Notes under the pieces: model-generated | Database searches by the model: none | What the model was told of the DNA's origin: nothing | What the model saw: the letters and a program-made list of their open reading frames with translations, nothing else | Shown: positions 34,820 to 49,599 of the stretch, piece by piece | Layout of the letters: each line of letters opens with the position of its first letter | Position numbering within the stretch: the first letter of the stretch is position 1 | Source: Dichotomocladium elegans | Lineage: Eukaryota; Mucoromycota; Mucoromycetes; Mucorales; Lichtheimiaceae | Length of the DNA: 64,000 bases | Direction: 5' to 3' | NCBI GenBank assembly: GCA_025716815.1 | Contig: JAIXMN010000001.1 | Coordinates: 1,798,001-1,862,000, forward strand | Program-made: the position numbers and the translations under genes

Positions 34820-36469
34820 AGTAAGGAGGGGCGGAAAAGCGAAACAAGGAGGTTCCAAACGGGCTTAGACGAGCAAAAATGGGGCTTTGAAATTTAGCAT
34901 TAGTTGCTTCTTGTGCTACTATCACCGGAATTTGCGGCGCAGCTTGTGTTCCTTGATGAGAAGCTAAGCGATGCGAACCTGAAAACGAAGTGACTCTGGT
35001 GGAGGGACACTATCCCTATGCATGTGTCCATTGGTGAGGAAGAATCCCGTCAGGGTACCAGGAACTCCGTTTGTTTTTTTAAATAGAGTCCATCTATTCA
35101 GTATTGCACACAACTTCACAAGACGACAGAGCTACGTTATTCTCACTAGTCAATATATGGATAACTACTTGTACCATAAATTAATTCGGCCTGTCCCGTC
35201 GAACAGGAAGGGCAGAATTTGGCCTGGCCGGGTCGGGCTGCAGTTAACCGGAAGCAAAAAACGATGACCGAGAAAAGTGGGTGGCAGCTCTGCGTTTGTT
35301 GGTGAAGTACGGAAGTCTTTCAGGTCTTGTTATTCTTGTGCTTCTCGGACCCAATCATGCACACTTTTTCTTTTACCTTTCTGGCCGTCACACTCAAGAT
35401 ACTAGCCTCTAGTCTTCTGAGAGTCGTAGTCTATTTCTATCCCTCATGCTCACAAATTTATAATATAGTTTTCGTAACATCTCTTCTTCATGAGAAAGAC
35501 TGATTTAAGATATTTTGTTTTCAAAAAAGTTTGCGTCATGCGATCATGGATATTAGGCCATCAGTAGATAGTATTTGTGGTTCGATAGAAGCAATTTATG
35601 CGTGTAATAAGTTGATGAACATGCAATCAAATGATGGTGTTAAGCAGATCGAACCTCTTTGTTGTCACACAGCAGGCTGTATTGCTTAAAAGACGCTCTC
35701 TTCCCAGATGGCTCGTCTATAGGGTGCCTCCCTTCCGTTCATCGAATGGAGAGTGCCCCAAGTATCTTGGTTATCGAATCTTAACCAACCTTTGCTCGTG
35801 ACTTCTTGTGCCTTCTGCTAAGCATTCCTATGGGTTTATTATTAACGAAGAAATCATGAGCCCTCAGACTGCGATTTTCTTGAAATAGTGTTTAAATCTT
35901 CTTCCCCTGCCAACAGGTTGTCACCGAAAAAGTTCCATCAGAAGCCTTTGCCTTCATCAAACAACAAGTTGAGCAGCATATGACTTGGTCAATATCAAGC
36001 ATATGCACTGATGAGTGGAGTCCGGTACCATTTCTAGTACAGCACATATAGTATTGCGCAATCAAAGACCTTCCTGCATTGGAACTCCCGTCCACCGTCA
36101 TCAATGGAGGAAAGTCTTTGTTTGTGGGTTTTGAACATGGTGGTGACAATGTTCCTATTAACAAAGCATGTAATGCGAAGTCATCGAAGCATAAAGAAAC
36201 ACCATCCTAGCTGCTGACAAGGATGCGTTGTGAGGCACGAGGTGATTCGACGCCTCTCTTGATGTCAGGATAACGATGTAACCAGCAGCGGTTGACAGCA
36301 AGCAAACAAACTTGATGGCAAGGTATCATTTGCGATGTCGAGCAATTTCATAGGCCACTGCACTGCAAGCCCATATATAGAAAAAAGTTATTGATGGAGG
36401 TGCTGACTCATCAACTCCACGTCACGTCCACGGACGATTCTCTTTTTGCTACTTCAAGCTTTTCTCTCC
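34820..36469. other. Intergenic region of 1.65 kb
   Basis: Expected to contain the promoter and possibly a first exon (signal peptide) of the kelch-pseudokinase gene near 34820-35050, and the riboflavin-synthase promoter on the right. No other gene was recognised. Confidence 0.4.
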
Positions 36470-37263
36470 ATGTTCACTGGCCTTGTTGAGCAAATTGGCA
36501 TTGTTGCGGCAATCAATGAGCGCGACACTACAGAATCGGGTGGCAACGGGTGGACTATCACCATAGCGAATGCTTCCTCTATTCTCGGCGATTGCCATCT
36601 TGGTGACAGCATTGCCGTTAACGGTATATTGCAGTTGGAGTATATTTCTTTAATGGGCACTGTTCTCATAGGGTCATGCTGTAGGTACCTGTTTGACCGT
36701 GACAGAGTTTGACAGAGATACTTTCAAGGTGGGCGTTGCACCCGAAAGTCTGCGGCGCACAAATCTTGGTAAGGGAAAGTCAACCGACCCCGGGAAGCAC
36801 GGTTGTTCAAGCGAACATCATCCTTGTAGGAGATCTCATAGTGGGAAGCAAGGTAAATCTCGAACGCGCCATGGATAGCCAAAAGCGTTTTGGCGGCCAT
36901 ATGGTGCAGGGCCATGTTGATGCGACCGTGACCATTGAATCGATCACGCCCGAAGGCAATTCACTCTGGTTCAAGTTCCGAGTCAACGACAAGGACCTGA
37001 TGCGATACATTATTCCTAAAGGTTTTATCTGCCTTGATGGAACGTCGTTGACGGTGTGCGATGTTGATGACAAAGATCAGACCTTTACAATCATGATGAT
37101 TGCACATACGCAGGAACATGTCATCATGCCGCTGAAGAAGGTTGGCGATCGAGTTAATGTTGAAGTTGACATGCTAGCAAAATATGCGTTGAAGAGTCTT
37201 CAGGGCGCCATAATGGAGAGCGACGGGTTGGAGGCGCTGGTTAAGCGAGCGGTTGGATTGTAA
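36470..37263 (+). CDS. RIB5: Riboflavin synthase alpha subunit
   Basis: Last enzyme of riboflavin synthesis: converts two molecules of 6,7-dimethyl-8-ribityllumazine to riboflavin. Exons: 36470-36623, 36685-36768, 36830-37263, giving 223 aa, the usual length. The start MFTGLVEQIG is the classic N-terminus of the family. Two lumazine-binding repeats are present: the first contains DSIAVNGTCLTVTEFD across intron 1 and RRTNLGDLIVGSKVNLERAM across intron 2; the second contains FGGHMVQGHVDATVTI and ICLDGTSLTVCDVDD. All segments are intact. Introns are 61 nt each. Expected to act as a trimer in the cytosol. Confidence 0.95.
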
Positions 37264-39323
37264 CTAGAAAAAGAAAAAATGTGTAAATACCTTACCTGTA
37301 CATCATCTGAGATAATGAAAATAATTCATGCTCAATAACACACTCTACAAGCGGCATCTTCGTTGCTACATGTCGCACAAAGAGTGTTGCAAATCCACCT
37401 CTATAAAAAATACATCTGCTTTTTCGTTCTACCCACATGGAATTTGCTGAATTCGGTGAACCGATTCGTAGCAAAGATGGGTAGGATACGAACCTAGACT
37501 TCGGTGAGTGTTACCATCCTGATTATGAAAACTAGCCAAGTGCACTCGTTTTAATTTGTTTGTTCCAACACAAAATACCTGTGTAGCCCAACTTGCAGCT
37601 GACTCTGATAGTAGTACTCTAAATACATCATTAAAGAAAGCTCCATCTAGGCTGGACGATATAAATGGGAATGCACAAATCCAAAAATCATTGGTGCGTC
37701 GATGGGAAATGACCACTATAGACTCCCGAATGATTCGTGTTTCCTTGATCAAACAGATAATTTTACATTAAAGATAGCTTGACAGGATCCAAGGAAAGTT
37801 GCTTCCGCGGTGATTATATCACCTAAGCCAAGAGCAAAGGCAGGCACGCTTTTGGAAGCAATTTCGGATTCAAGCCTTCTTAAATGTCTAGCTCAATGCA
37901 CAATTGTGCTCGGCTATGATGGATACATCTCTTACCATAGCCCAGGCGTCGTGTCCCAGTAGATAATTACCATTATATAGTTTAACAAATTAGCAAGTTC
38001 ATGGGAGCATTGGCAAACTTCCTGGCCAATGGTTGTAAGCATTCTATGTGGGATAGCAAAGGACAACTCATCGTTGCGGAATCTTTTGAACGCGAAATTT
38101 ATTTCTGAAAATAAAGTAAACTACATAGCAGCATAGGATATACTACAGCGACACAACGAGATTTGGCTATCCATTCATGCAGTGCCTGTGCACCATTGCT
38201 TAGCATCAACCTTAATCAAGTCGTCATATTTGACAATTACGTTGCGACTGTTTGTGATGTCGCTAGGCCAAATCTTCACTGTTTCCATCACGGACAGTCT
38301 GATAAGCGCCGGGGAAACTGGCATTCCCGGTTCCAGCCTCTGACCAGCCTAATGATCCAATCCCGTTGAATATGTTTCTTTTTCTCTCATACCACTTCAG
38401 TTATTCACTTACTCTGTCCGCCGACTGGGAATGAGTCTCCGCGATTTCGGATGGTCTGGATACTGGACATGACTGTGATGGGCTACATGATAGCAAAAAG
38501 CCAAAAATTAGAATTGCAAAATGATTCAGATGGAGTGCGTTGGGATGGACCGATACGATAGATTCCACACAAAAACAGAATGGAAAGAAGCATATCGGAC
38601 GATCAATCTGTTACCTTGATTATCAAACTAATGATATTCATACTATGAAGGGTCCTCACGTTAGCTTAAGCACATGCCCACACGCGACTTGTCCGCTGGG
38701 TTTTGTGCGTTTCACTTACATCATGCAGAACGTGAAACCGCTTTCATGAGGAATTTCAATGTCGTTTGATGCTTTTAACGTACTGCCATGCAGCCAGAAC
38801 CATATAATGTCGAGCAAAATTGTCATCGCCAGAATATTCGTGAACTTGGGGGATACATGGAGTTAGGAAGAACACAATGGGCGGTGCTGATGAAGATATT
38901 CTGCCAGGATGGACAAATACCGTCTTAATTGGCGAGTTGGACTCATGGTGATTATACGCCCAGGTACCGAAAAAGTAGAGGGGCAGATTATAGACAGGAC
39001 AGGTTGAGATACTGCCGAGCAGGGCTAAACCCTATAAAAGAGAAGACAATTCGCGTTTTGAGTATAACAAGTCCGCAAGTAGTTGGCATGATCCGATCGT
39101 TGCCTGCAATCTCTATTAAGAGGAGAAGAACTTACAAGATGGAGACCTAGTAAAGTGGCGAGGTCTGTTTGCTGAGCGACTGACTGTAAAAGGTCCATTG
39201 GTGCTGGGAAGAGAGAAGAGCAAAAAAGCAGGGGAATGTATGCATTTAGAAAATGAAGGACCGCAGTTTGGATGTTCCCGGGCCGCCCACCTTAATGCTA
39301 ATTTGTCAGGTACTCTACTTTAT
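37264..39323. other. Intergenic region of 2 kb
   Basis: AT-rich sequence between riboflavin synthase and the PAM2-protein stop codon. Apart from a doubtful spliced 47-aa frame at 38263-38470 (listed separately), nothing was recognised. Confidence 0.4.
38263..38470 (-). CDS. Doubtful spliced short ORF, 47 aa
   Basis: Two minus-strand pieces, 38413-38470 and 38263-38348, join across a possible 64-nt intron with a good gtaagt donor and an attag acceptor to give a 47-codon frame ending at a stop. The peptide is rich in Gly, Ser and Asn (GDSFPVGGQ, GTGNASFPGAYQ) and reads like a fragment of a globular protein. It is recognised as no family. It could be a small gene, a relic of a larger one, or chance. 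Confidence 0.2.
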
Positions 39324-40776
39324 TTACTCGTCATGAACAATTTTGCTATGTAAATCAGCAACTGAGGCAGCTTTAGTCGTGAAATATACAGGATCGTTTG
39401 GTGCAGACGCAGAATGCGGTTGCTCGGCCGTAACACCATCGTAAGTGGCTATAGTTTCGTGATTATGCTGATTGGCTGCGATGTTCCAGTACTCTTGATA
39501 TTGATGCTGTTGCTGTTGCTGCAGAAGAAGGTCTAGCGAGTTAGTGGCTGCGGTGGAGGATGAATGGAAGAACTTGGGTGGAGCAAAGAGTGAATCTAGC
39601 GAAGACTGGGAATATTCCACTGCCTTAGGAGCGATGCTGTAAGCAGTTGTAGTCGAGTTGGAGGAAAGTAGGGCGTGCGATGACGGAACGAAAGGTTGGG
39701 TGAAGGGATTCAACTTTTCAGAGCAGATGAAAGGCGTACTAGGAGCGGGTGAAGGCGACAGGTATGGTTCACTGGATGCTGTTGTTTCGGTGGAATACTC
39801 GATCAAAGGAGGCGTGGTGGCAGCAGTAGCAGCAGGATATGACGAGGGTTTAAATATTGGAGCAAATGCATTGAGCTTGCGTTGATCTACACTGCTTTGT
39901 GAACTGCTGCTACACAATGCCGTGTCTTTGTCTGTGGCCGTAGGATCGGAAGGGAACAGATCTTGAGAAGGTACGAAAGATGGCGCGAATGCATTCAACT
40001 GTGTATCCGGGATCTTTTTCACTTCTTCAACCACCTGTTGTCCAAGCTGGTCCTCAGATATCTGATTGATTGCATCTCTTGGTTGACTATCATCCGCGGG
40101 CTGCATTTCCTTGCCGGATAATTTTGCGAGTATGTTTCGGATATTGTCGCTCTTCTCGCCAAGCAACAGATCCTCAAATGTACATTCGATCCTCTCCACC
40201 TGGCGGGGACGTGTTGGCCTATCTTGGCTTTCACTACTCATGAGTGTGGAGAAGCTTATAGTGATCTGTTCCACGCTTCCTTCATCATCATCATTGTCTT
40301 CGTCTTCGTCTTCAGAAGCTGATGTGTCTGGGAATCGAATGTGTTTGTTGAGTTGAGAGGCAGGCAATAAATTCTTATCAGTGGCAGGAAATATCGTAGC
40401 CGGACGAGGAAACTCCCAATCAAATGTGAAATCCCGCTTGTCATCCTCCAGCCATCGTTGCTCTTTCTGGTGCTGATTATCTTTGTTCTCTTTGACATTT
40501 GGATCTTCATCCGTGTTTCCTGGAGAATCTCCGGAATCAACGGTGTGTGAAGATGCTATACATTCCCCCGTTTTCCAAAACAGCGAATTGGGATTATTGC
40601 TGCCTTTCGAAATTTGAGCAAGCTCTTTCAGCCAGTAGCTTGAATTCCACCCGTCATCACCTGTCATAAAAGAAAAGGCAGGCAGATCATTGACATTTGC
40701 GGCTGCATATTAGCGGGAACTTTGAGGAGTGCGGCCTAGAGAAATTACCCTTTGCTTTTTCATCGTCGATGAGCAT
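39324..40776 (-). CDS. Disordered protein with three PAM2 motifs (PABP-binding)
   Basis: A 454-aa protein; exons in transcript order 40749-40776 and 39324-40660. Most of it is low-complexity, acidic and Ser/Thr/Pro/Gln-rich, so largely disordered. Three PAM2-type motifs, consensus LNxxAxxFxP, are visible: LNAFAPSFVP (about residues 230-239), LNAFAPIFKP (about 270-279) and LNPFTQPFVP (about 323-332; Ala replaced by Thr). PAM2 motifs bind the MLLE domain of poly(A)-binding protein, so a role in mRNA translation, deadenylation or transport is inferred. Other features are WLKELAQISKG near the N-terminus, FTFDWEFPRP near residue 87, a run of Asp/Glu around 125, and a short poly-Gln stretch near 405. 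No globular domain was recognised. The protein is not assigned to a named family. Confidence 0.78.
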
Positions 40777-41453
40777 TGCGGAAATCCAACTTTGCGATAT
40801 CTTTGGACGGCCCTCAACGTGGGGGATCAACGGAAGTTCGTTCGGTTTTTGATACGGAGTTCATATGAAAATTTTGACGTCTGAACGGACCGGTCCTTGA
40901 ACCGGTTAAAGACGTGTTCTGGAGATCAGGCAACTTGAAGGAAATAGCTTTAAAGCATGACAACCCCTTCTATTCTAGCATATGAATGTGTTTAGAAAAA
41001 GGCGATGCATTATCATCTGGAGCAGAAAGCGAATGGTTTATCGATCAGTTTGCACATAATTTAATAATTCTTTGACACAACACTAACTTTATCCTCTTGA
41101 GCTGAAGGCTCCAAGTAGCGATGGTATTCTGCCTTCTTTGCACAAAAGAAACGACTTTTTCAAACACAGAAGACAGCTCGATGCTCGCTTATTGTTACTT
41201 TTTCTTCGGGTAAAGGGTTTATGGCCCAATGTGAATAGGTTTAATTGTATCCATTGTTCTTTGACTGAGGAAAATAAGATCGCCCTACGCATAGCACTAA
41301 ACACCGGAAGATCAAATGGGTAATCTGGGCGGATGCACTTCTGGAAAAGAAGTGCATTGCCAACACGATCGAAATACTTGATTATGAGAAAAGGTCCATT
41401 CGGGAAAAAAGGTATGTGCCATTTATTGACTAATAAACAGATAGACAATGATA
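40777..41453. other. Intergenic, PAM2-gene promoter and XPB 3' end
   Basis: About 680 bp between the PAM2 gene start and the XPB stop codon. A long minus-strand frame (41089-41457) overlaps the XPB stop region in another phase and has no family similarity. No gene is supported. Confidence 0.4.
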
Positions 41454-44631
<3,178 letters not shown>

Positions 44632-45347
44632 ATTACTGATCTTCCCAAAAGAACAAGTACAAAGAAGTAAAAGTTATGCACTTGGCGCCGCAGCAAAAAC
44701 GGAATTCTATTGTAACTAAATTTAACCAATAAGATTTTACGTTACTTCATCGGCGTAATGAAATGGATACCTTTGCCATGCTTACTCGGTAATCCATACT
44801 GGAAAAGATTCAGGTCAAAAGTAACCGGGTCGCCAAAATACACCAATGCGAATTCTTCGATGATCAGTTCCCGCTGATGAATAACCATTAAAATATTCCA
44901 TATGCTTTATGAAGCAACTCATCGATCAATACCCTCTCGATTTATAATAGGAGTCGTAGTCCAGTGGTACCCGCCTTAGCACTCTTTTAACCAATCGACT
45001 AATTCAGGCTTCAACTCGTTGCCTTGTGTGATACAATATGCTATGTTTACGGATTAGAATGCGCCAATTAATCAATACACAATAGCAAATGAGAGAGATA
45101 GATGGTTGTGCAAATAATAGGTCTTCACGACTGCGTAGGTGGCGGATTAGATATGCGATGTATTTGAATGATAATCAGGAAGCGGCTCGATCTCTTGCAC
45201 CGTGAAAGAAAAGGAGTAAGGATTCTATACGTTTTTCTTTGAACTGTCATCTTGCATGGATTCATGAATGTGCAGTCACGCATCATAGCGGTAAGTGCAT
45301 TAGGCAAGCACCCAGTCCGCATATTCCTTGACATTTGTGTTTCTGCG
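44632..45347. other. Divergent promoter region, XPB / OCIA-like gene
   Basis: About 715 bp between two divergent start codons. No motif was recognised with confidence. A short GTAGTCCAGTGGT stretch near 44956 recalls a tRNA D-arm but no cloverleaf can be drawn. Confidence 0.4.
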
Positions 45348-46481
45348 ATGAACGAAGCTGTTTATGAACGTGTTCGCGAACGAGTCAAGGACTATAATCT
45401 TTCCGAACAGGAAATTCAGGCAATCGACAAGGCTCGACGTCAATTAAATACCCATAGTATGCCTCCTTTTCCGCTGCCTTCTGATGCATTACGTTCAAAT
45501 CTCGAATTCCTATTAATACACTGTCCATGCCAGCTAGTTTGGGTGGTTTCACTGGGTCGTTGGTTGCTTTCCTACTAGGTATTGCGTGTGCTGTTGGCGT
45601 GTTGAAACCTAATGAACAAACTAAACCAATGACTGTGTTCACTGATCTTTTTCATATAGGCAAACGAAAGAAGTTTGCGCCTATGCAAGTTTTCGCACTT
45701 GCTGCGGGTGGTTTCCTCATTGGTTCTCAAATGGGTCTCATTTCTGGCTCTTTGGCCGGTGTGCGTGCCATCAAGGAACTTCCTGACCCACAAAGATTGG
45801 TGAACCTTGTTCGAGATGTACAGTACGTGTAGCATTGGGAGCGATGCATCCATAGTTTGGTTACTGAACATCTGCAAAATTTTAGGAAGGAGATGATCCA
45901 GGCCCGTGGACAGCAAGGCCCACTGCCGCGAGCTCCTCAACCGCAGCCAGTACCTATCAACAGCGATAACACGGGTTCATATACCGCGCACGGCACAATC
46001 GATGAATTTTCGGCTGATGAGGCGAGCGATTATAGCAAGCTGTCAAGCGAGTTCGAAAACGATAGGACAGGTAAACATGGAAATAGCGCTTGAAAATGCA
46101 TCTCTGCTTTCCTTAGTCCCTTAAATTATTTTGCGGTGGTTAGATGGCTTTTCAAATTCAACAGCGCGCCAAGATAGCTCATCATCTTGGAGCAAGCTTC
46201 AGACGGAGCAACGAGGAGTTAACAACCGAGACAGTGCATGGGATAAAATCCGGGCACAAAGCGCCCCGGATAATGCATGGGCCAAGCTGAGAATGGAGGC
46301 GCAAAAGGATCCAGAATCAATGGATAGTCGTAGACTGGCTAACGCGCGTGCGGAAACTGCGAGAGGTTTGCAAGAGCGAAGCAAGCAAGAGGCAGAAGAA
46401 CTGCCGAGGACACGCGAAGAGACTGTGCACCGACATACTGGGCCTGTACGCACAAATCAATGGGGAGATCCAATCGAATAA
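45348..46481 (+). CDS. OCIA-domain-like protein with two membrane helices
   Basis: Four exons, 45348-45456, 45534-45822, 45886-46070 and 46144-46481, giving 306 aa. The N-terminal third begins with a charged helix (LSEQEIQAIDKARRQL), then two hydrophobic segments: GSLVAFLLGIACAVGVL and MQVFALAAGGFLIGSQMGLISGSLAG. This order, and a C-terminus ending TNQWGDPIE, resemble the animal OCIAD1/2 proteins (two helices near the N-terminus, then a disordered tail ending around YGDxWD), which act at endosomes and mitochondria. The C-terminal half is charged and disordered, with WDKIRAQ and WAKLRMEAQ repeats. The assignment is by architecture and eye; the core is weakly conserved, so an unrelated two-helix membrane protein is possible. 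Confidence 0.7.
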
Positions 46482-47040
46482 ATCTCTTTATTGTCGATAG
46501 GTGGATGTATTTAAAGGATATTGGCTATTATGTACGTTAATCCAGTTTTCTTGTATCTTCGGGTTGGTTTTGGAAATTAAAGAAAAACCATTGATATTGC
46601 TTTTGAGTACATGCTTGAATGATCAAATCTACTTCGCTTTGACTCGAGTAGAATCCCGGTTTGCCCCCAGCCCATGAATAGGACATATTTTTTCACTCTG
46701 TTGCGCTATTTGATTAATATCACGTGGACAAGAGCATCGCCAACGAAACCGACATGACGCTGTGGTCTGATGCTATGTACTCTCTGAATATATTCCTAAG
46801 CAATGAGAAATTAGATACAAGTGTTTTATCATGAGCACATATAAATGAGACTCGATAAAGGTACCCTTCATGGTACCATGAGCTGCATCGCCGCAGTAGA
46901 ATATTCGCGCAGAGTCCAAGGTCTCGGTTTTGGGTCGAAGGTTTCACTGTCGACCTGGATTTTTGGGCTTGAACCTTTTCGTGTGTGGGCTATGGTGTAT
47001 CGTAGTCGTATTGGAACGCATCCACAGGAATATCATAAGT
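46482..47040. other. Intergenic, upstream of tRNA-Pro
   Basis: About 560 bp without a supported gene. Confidence 0.4.
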
Positions 47041-47112
47041 GGCTTCTTGGTTTAGTGGTATAATTCTCGCTTAGGGTGCGAGAGGTCCCGGGTTCGATTC
47101 CCGGAGAAGCCC
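47041..47112 (+). tRNA. tRNA-Pro (anticodon AGG)
   Basis: A complete 72-nt cloverleaf without an intron. The acceptor stem pairs 47041-47047 (GGCTTCT) with 47105-47111 (AGAAGCC), with discriminator C at 47112. The anticodon stem is 47066-47070 with 47078-47082 and the loop TTAGGGT places AGG at 47073-47075. The T arm pairs CCGGG (47088-47092) with CCCGG (47100-47104) around TTCGATT. A run of six T from 47113 is the RNA polymerase III terminator. The D arm carries the B-box-compatible GTTTAGTGGTA. Reads CCU and, after wobble modification of A34, CCC. Confidence 0.96.
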
Positions 47113-47118
47113 TTTTTT
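47113..47118 (+). terminator. Pol III oligo(T) terminator of tRNA-Pro
   Basis: Six consecutive T directly after the discriminator base of the tRNA. Confidence 0.85.
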
Positions 47119-47351
47119 CGAAAATATCGTTGTTGTTACACAAATTCTTTGGCCAATCAAATGCCGTTTTATTTTTATCGCTTTTCATAGTCCTCTTAAA
47201 TGTACGCACAGCCCAAATCTATTTCCCTCACTCTCTTCTCCATGAAAATTATTAGATAGCAGAAGAAAAGAGTATATGTATCCAAGTAGTCCCATACAAT
47301 AAAAATCATATATCCGTTACTCCCTATTTCTTTGTTACGCTTATATCGTTG

Positions 47352-47905
47352 TTATTGGCTACCGTGTAACCGCCGATGGATGACCCGCAGCCCTACGAAT
47401 ATCAGTGTTTGGACAGCGGTAGCCATAGCCACGACAAAGAATAAATTGCCTCTGAAAGAACGCTACGATGCTCGGATTGCAGTGACAACGGTCGTGATGA
47501 CTATAGCTACGCTTCGGAGCAAACCTTGCGCTGTTATGATTGAGGGAACGAACACCATTTTGCCTGAGAATGCATGTTACCGACTTTGCCAAACGAATAC
47601 CCACCGGCACGAAACATGAAATAGTTACAAGGCAAAAAAGCCAACATATACCACGCAACTTCAGAATGAATGGCACTCTGCTGCAACGAAATCATCCACG
47701 GGACAACAACTAGCATCGACATGAATATCATGAATCTTTAACCGGTGACTTGATCGAAGTTGACACGTCCTAATTTATCGCAGACATATATGACTGAAAG
47801 CCCAGTGACGATGTATAACACTTTGAAGAATTAAACACTGCCACTGGTACCCAACTGACGCAATACGATATAATCTGCAACGAACGCCAATACGAAGCAT
47901 TACCG
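47352..47905 (-). pseudogene. Decayed, 5'-truncated polytopic membrane protein
   Basis: The minus strand carries a continuous run of hydrophobic coding-like sequence broken by in-frame stops and at least one frameshift. Recognisable pieces in order are VLAFVADYIVLRQLGTS, LYIVTGLSVIYVCDKLGRV, FMIFMSMLVVVPWMISLQQS, SEVAWYMLAFLPCNYFMFR, then after a frameshift VPSIITAQGLLRSVAIVI and NLFFVVAMATAVQTLIFVGL, ending RRLHGSQ and a stop at 47352. About five membrane helices remain, as in the C-terminal half of a major-facilitator-type transporter; the exact family was not recognised. At least three internal stop codons show it is not functional. Upstream coding sequence ends where the retrotransposon relic on the other strand begins. 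Confidence 0.6.
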
Positions 47906-49160
47906 GACACCGGTGCGGCAGCCACCTATGTGTCGCTCACGCTTATACCCGGATTACCTCGAACACCTGACATGAGGCCCTCAGTCGAAACTGCTGGAGG
48001 TCACACGCACTTAATATCGCGGAGAAAGTCATTCTAAATGTTTGTATTAGTGGTCTCGCCTGTTCTGTTCCTCCGTATGTCCTTGACATGAAATTCGATT
48101 TGATGACTGGATCAAACGGATGAAGCCTATACCAGAGACCTCAGCCAATGGCGTATTAATCACGCGGACGCAACTCATATTCTATGACCTAAGTTCGATC
48201 GCCAGAACTCTGAGCTTGCTTTCCTAATATCGAATCGCCAACTTGAATGCTTTGATCATGATGAACGCCTCCAATCGATATTCCTATGTTACATTCGTCC
48301 GAAGGACGTTGAATCTGACGGGAGATGAATGACCCTTTCAAAAATATACTGACTGAGTATCCCAATGTCTTCCAGGGTAAGCCCCCCGGACTACCGCCAA
48401 CACGAGATGTAACCCATGTGATCGATACAGGATATTCTGTTACTATTAACCAACCGCCGTTCAAGATGAGCCCACATGATCTGGACGAGCTGCGAGAGCA
48501 GATTAAAGAGCTCTTAGGCCTAGACCTGATCCGACCAACTTCGTCGGCCTGGAATTCGTCTGTGTTGTTCGTGCGAAAGAAGAACGGCGAGATGCGCATA
48601 TGTGTAAATTACCGCGCCCATCAAATGCGTTACACGCCGCGACAACCATCCAATTCCTCACATTGGTGAACACCTAGACTGCCTAGGTGCTGCTAAGTTC
48701 TTTTCGAGCATCGACTTAAATTACGGTTCATATGAGTTTTTGGTGTGGCCCTTTGGCTTGACAAGCGCGCCACCGACGTCTCAGAATCTAATGAATTCGG
48801 TGCTGGGCGAATGTTTGGATGGCTTTGCCTTGGTTTACCTCGACGACATTCTCATCTATAGCAAGACCGGTGATGAACACCATACGTATGTTGGACAAAT
48901 CTTCGATGGTCTTCGATCTGCAAAGCTTGTTACCAATCAAGAAATACAGATCATACAGCGCAATTAATTTTGGAAGTATAAACCGCCATGACCAAAAAAG
49001 GGGTTATTCTAGAGTGTTCACTCCTAACACTACGATATCCATTTTTAACTGCATTTATGCTGGTCGGCAAGTGCCGGACCGAGAGGAGCGGTTCGCAATC
49101 ATCTTTTTGTGTGCTGGCTGTGAAGTCGTCCACCATTTATCGTATGTTCTTGACCATCCT
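47895..49160 (+). mobile_element. Degenerate Ty3/gypsy retrotransposon pol fragment
   Basis: Plus-strand relic of an LTR-retrotransposon polyprotein. At about 47897-47960 a protease active-site-like LPDTGAAATYVS is readable. From 48325 reverse-transcriptase sequence follows: EYPNVFQGKPPGLPP, LLGLDLIRPTSSAWNSSVLF, VRKKNGEMRICVNYRA, then a frameshift near 48620, TRRDNHPIPHIGEHLDCLG, FFSSIDL, YGSYEFLVWPFGLTSAP and the catalytic YLDDILIYS. About 20 codons normally found between the SxDL motif and YGxYEF are missing, so a deletion has occurred. The RNase H region past 48990 is only readable in scraps. No LTRs or intact integrase were found. The copy is dead. Confidence 0.8.
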
Positions 49161-49599
49161 TAGGTTCGTCTGTTTAGCTTACGCTCATCTGCTATTTTCT
49201 CGAACCAGGAAGCAAGGGAGAATGCGAAGGATATGCTTTTCTTTTGCACGGACTCCAATGTACTTTAACAGACATAGAGCGAACTTCCCTCCAAACTTCT
49301 TCCCCAGCATATTGTCTACTAGCGACGGATAATAGTGTCGTAGCTCGATTATTCGCAATGTTGTACTTCCACAGACGATACTGAGCAGGCTTTTAACTTG
49401 TCCATACCTACACCTATACCTCGAATATCCTCTTTGTGATATCCATGGGTCACGTTATACGGTAAGAGGTTTCACGATTAGAAATCTGTCTCTCCTTTCT
49501 CTACTCAATCGCGACAATTCCTGCCATGCCCATCATAAGCTACGATAATCCTGAAAAAACCTCATCCTGACAACAAAACCAAGGTTTCCTTCTAGGAGT
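49161..49599. other. Decayed sequence after the retrotransposon relic
   Basis: Probably the remainder of the gypsy element or other repeat debris; no readable domain. Confidence 0.35.

Noticed and set aside
44940..45010. tRNA-like sequence (GTAGTCCAGTGGT)
   Set aside because: It recalls a D-arm, but no acceptor stem, anticodon stem or TTCGA T-loop can be placed around it.
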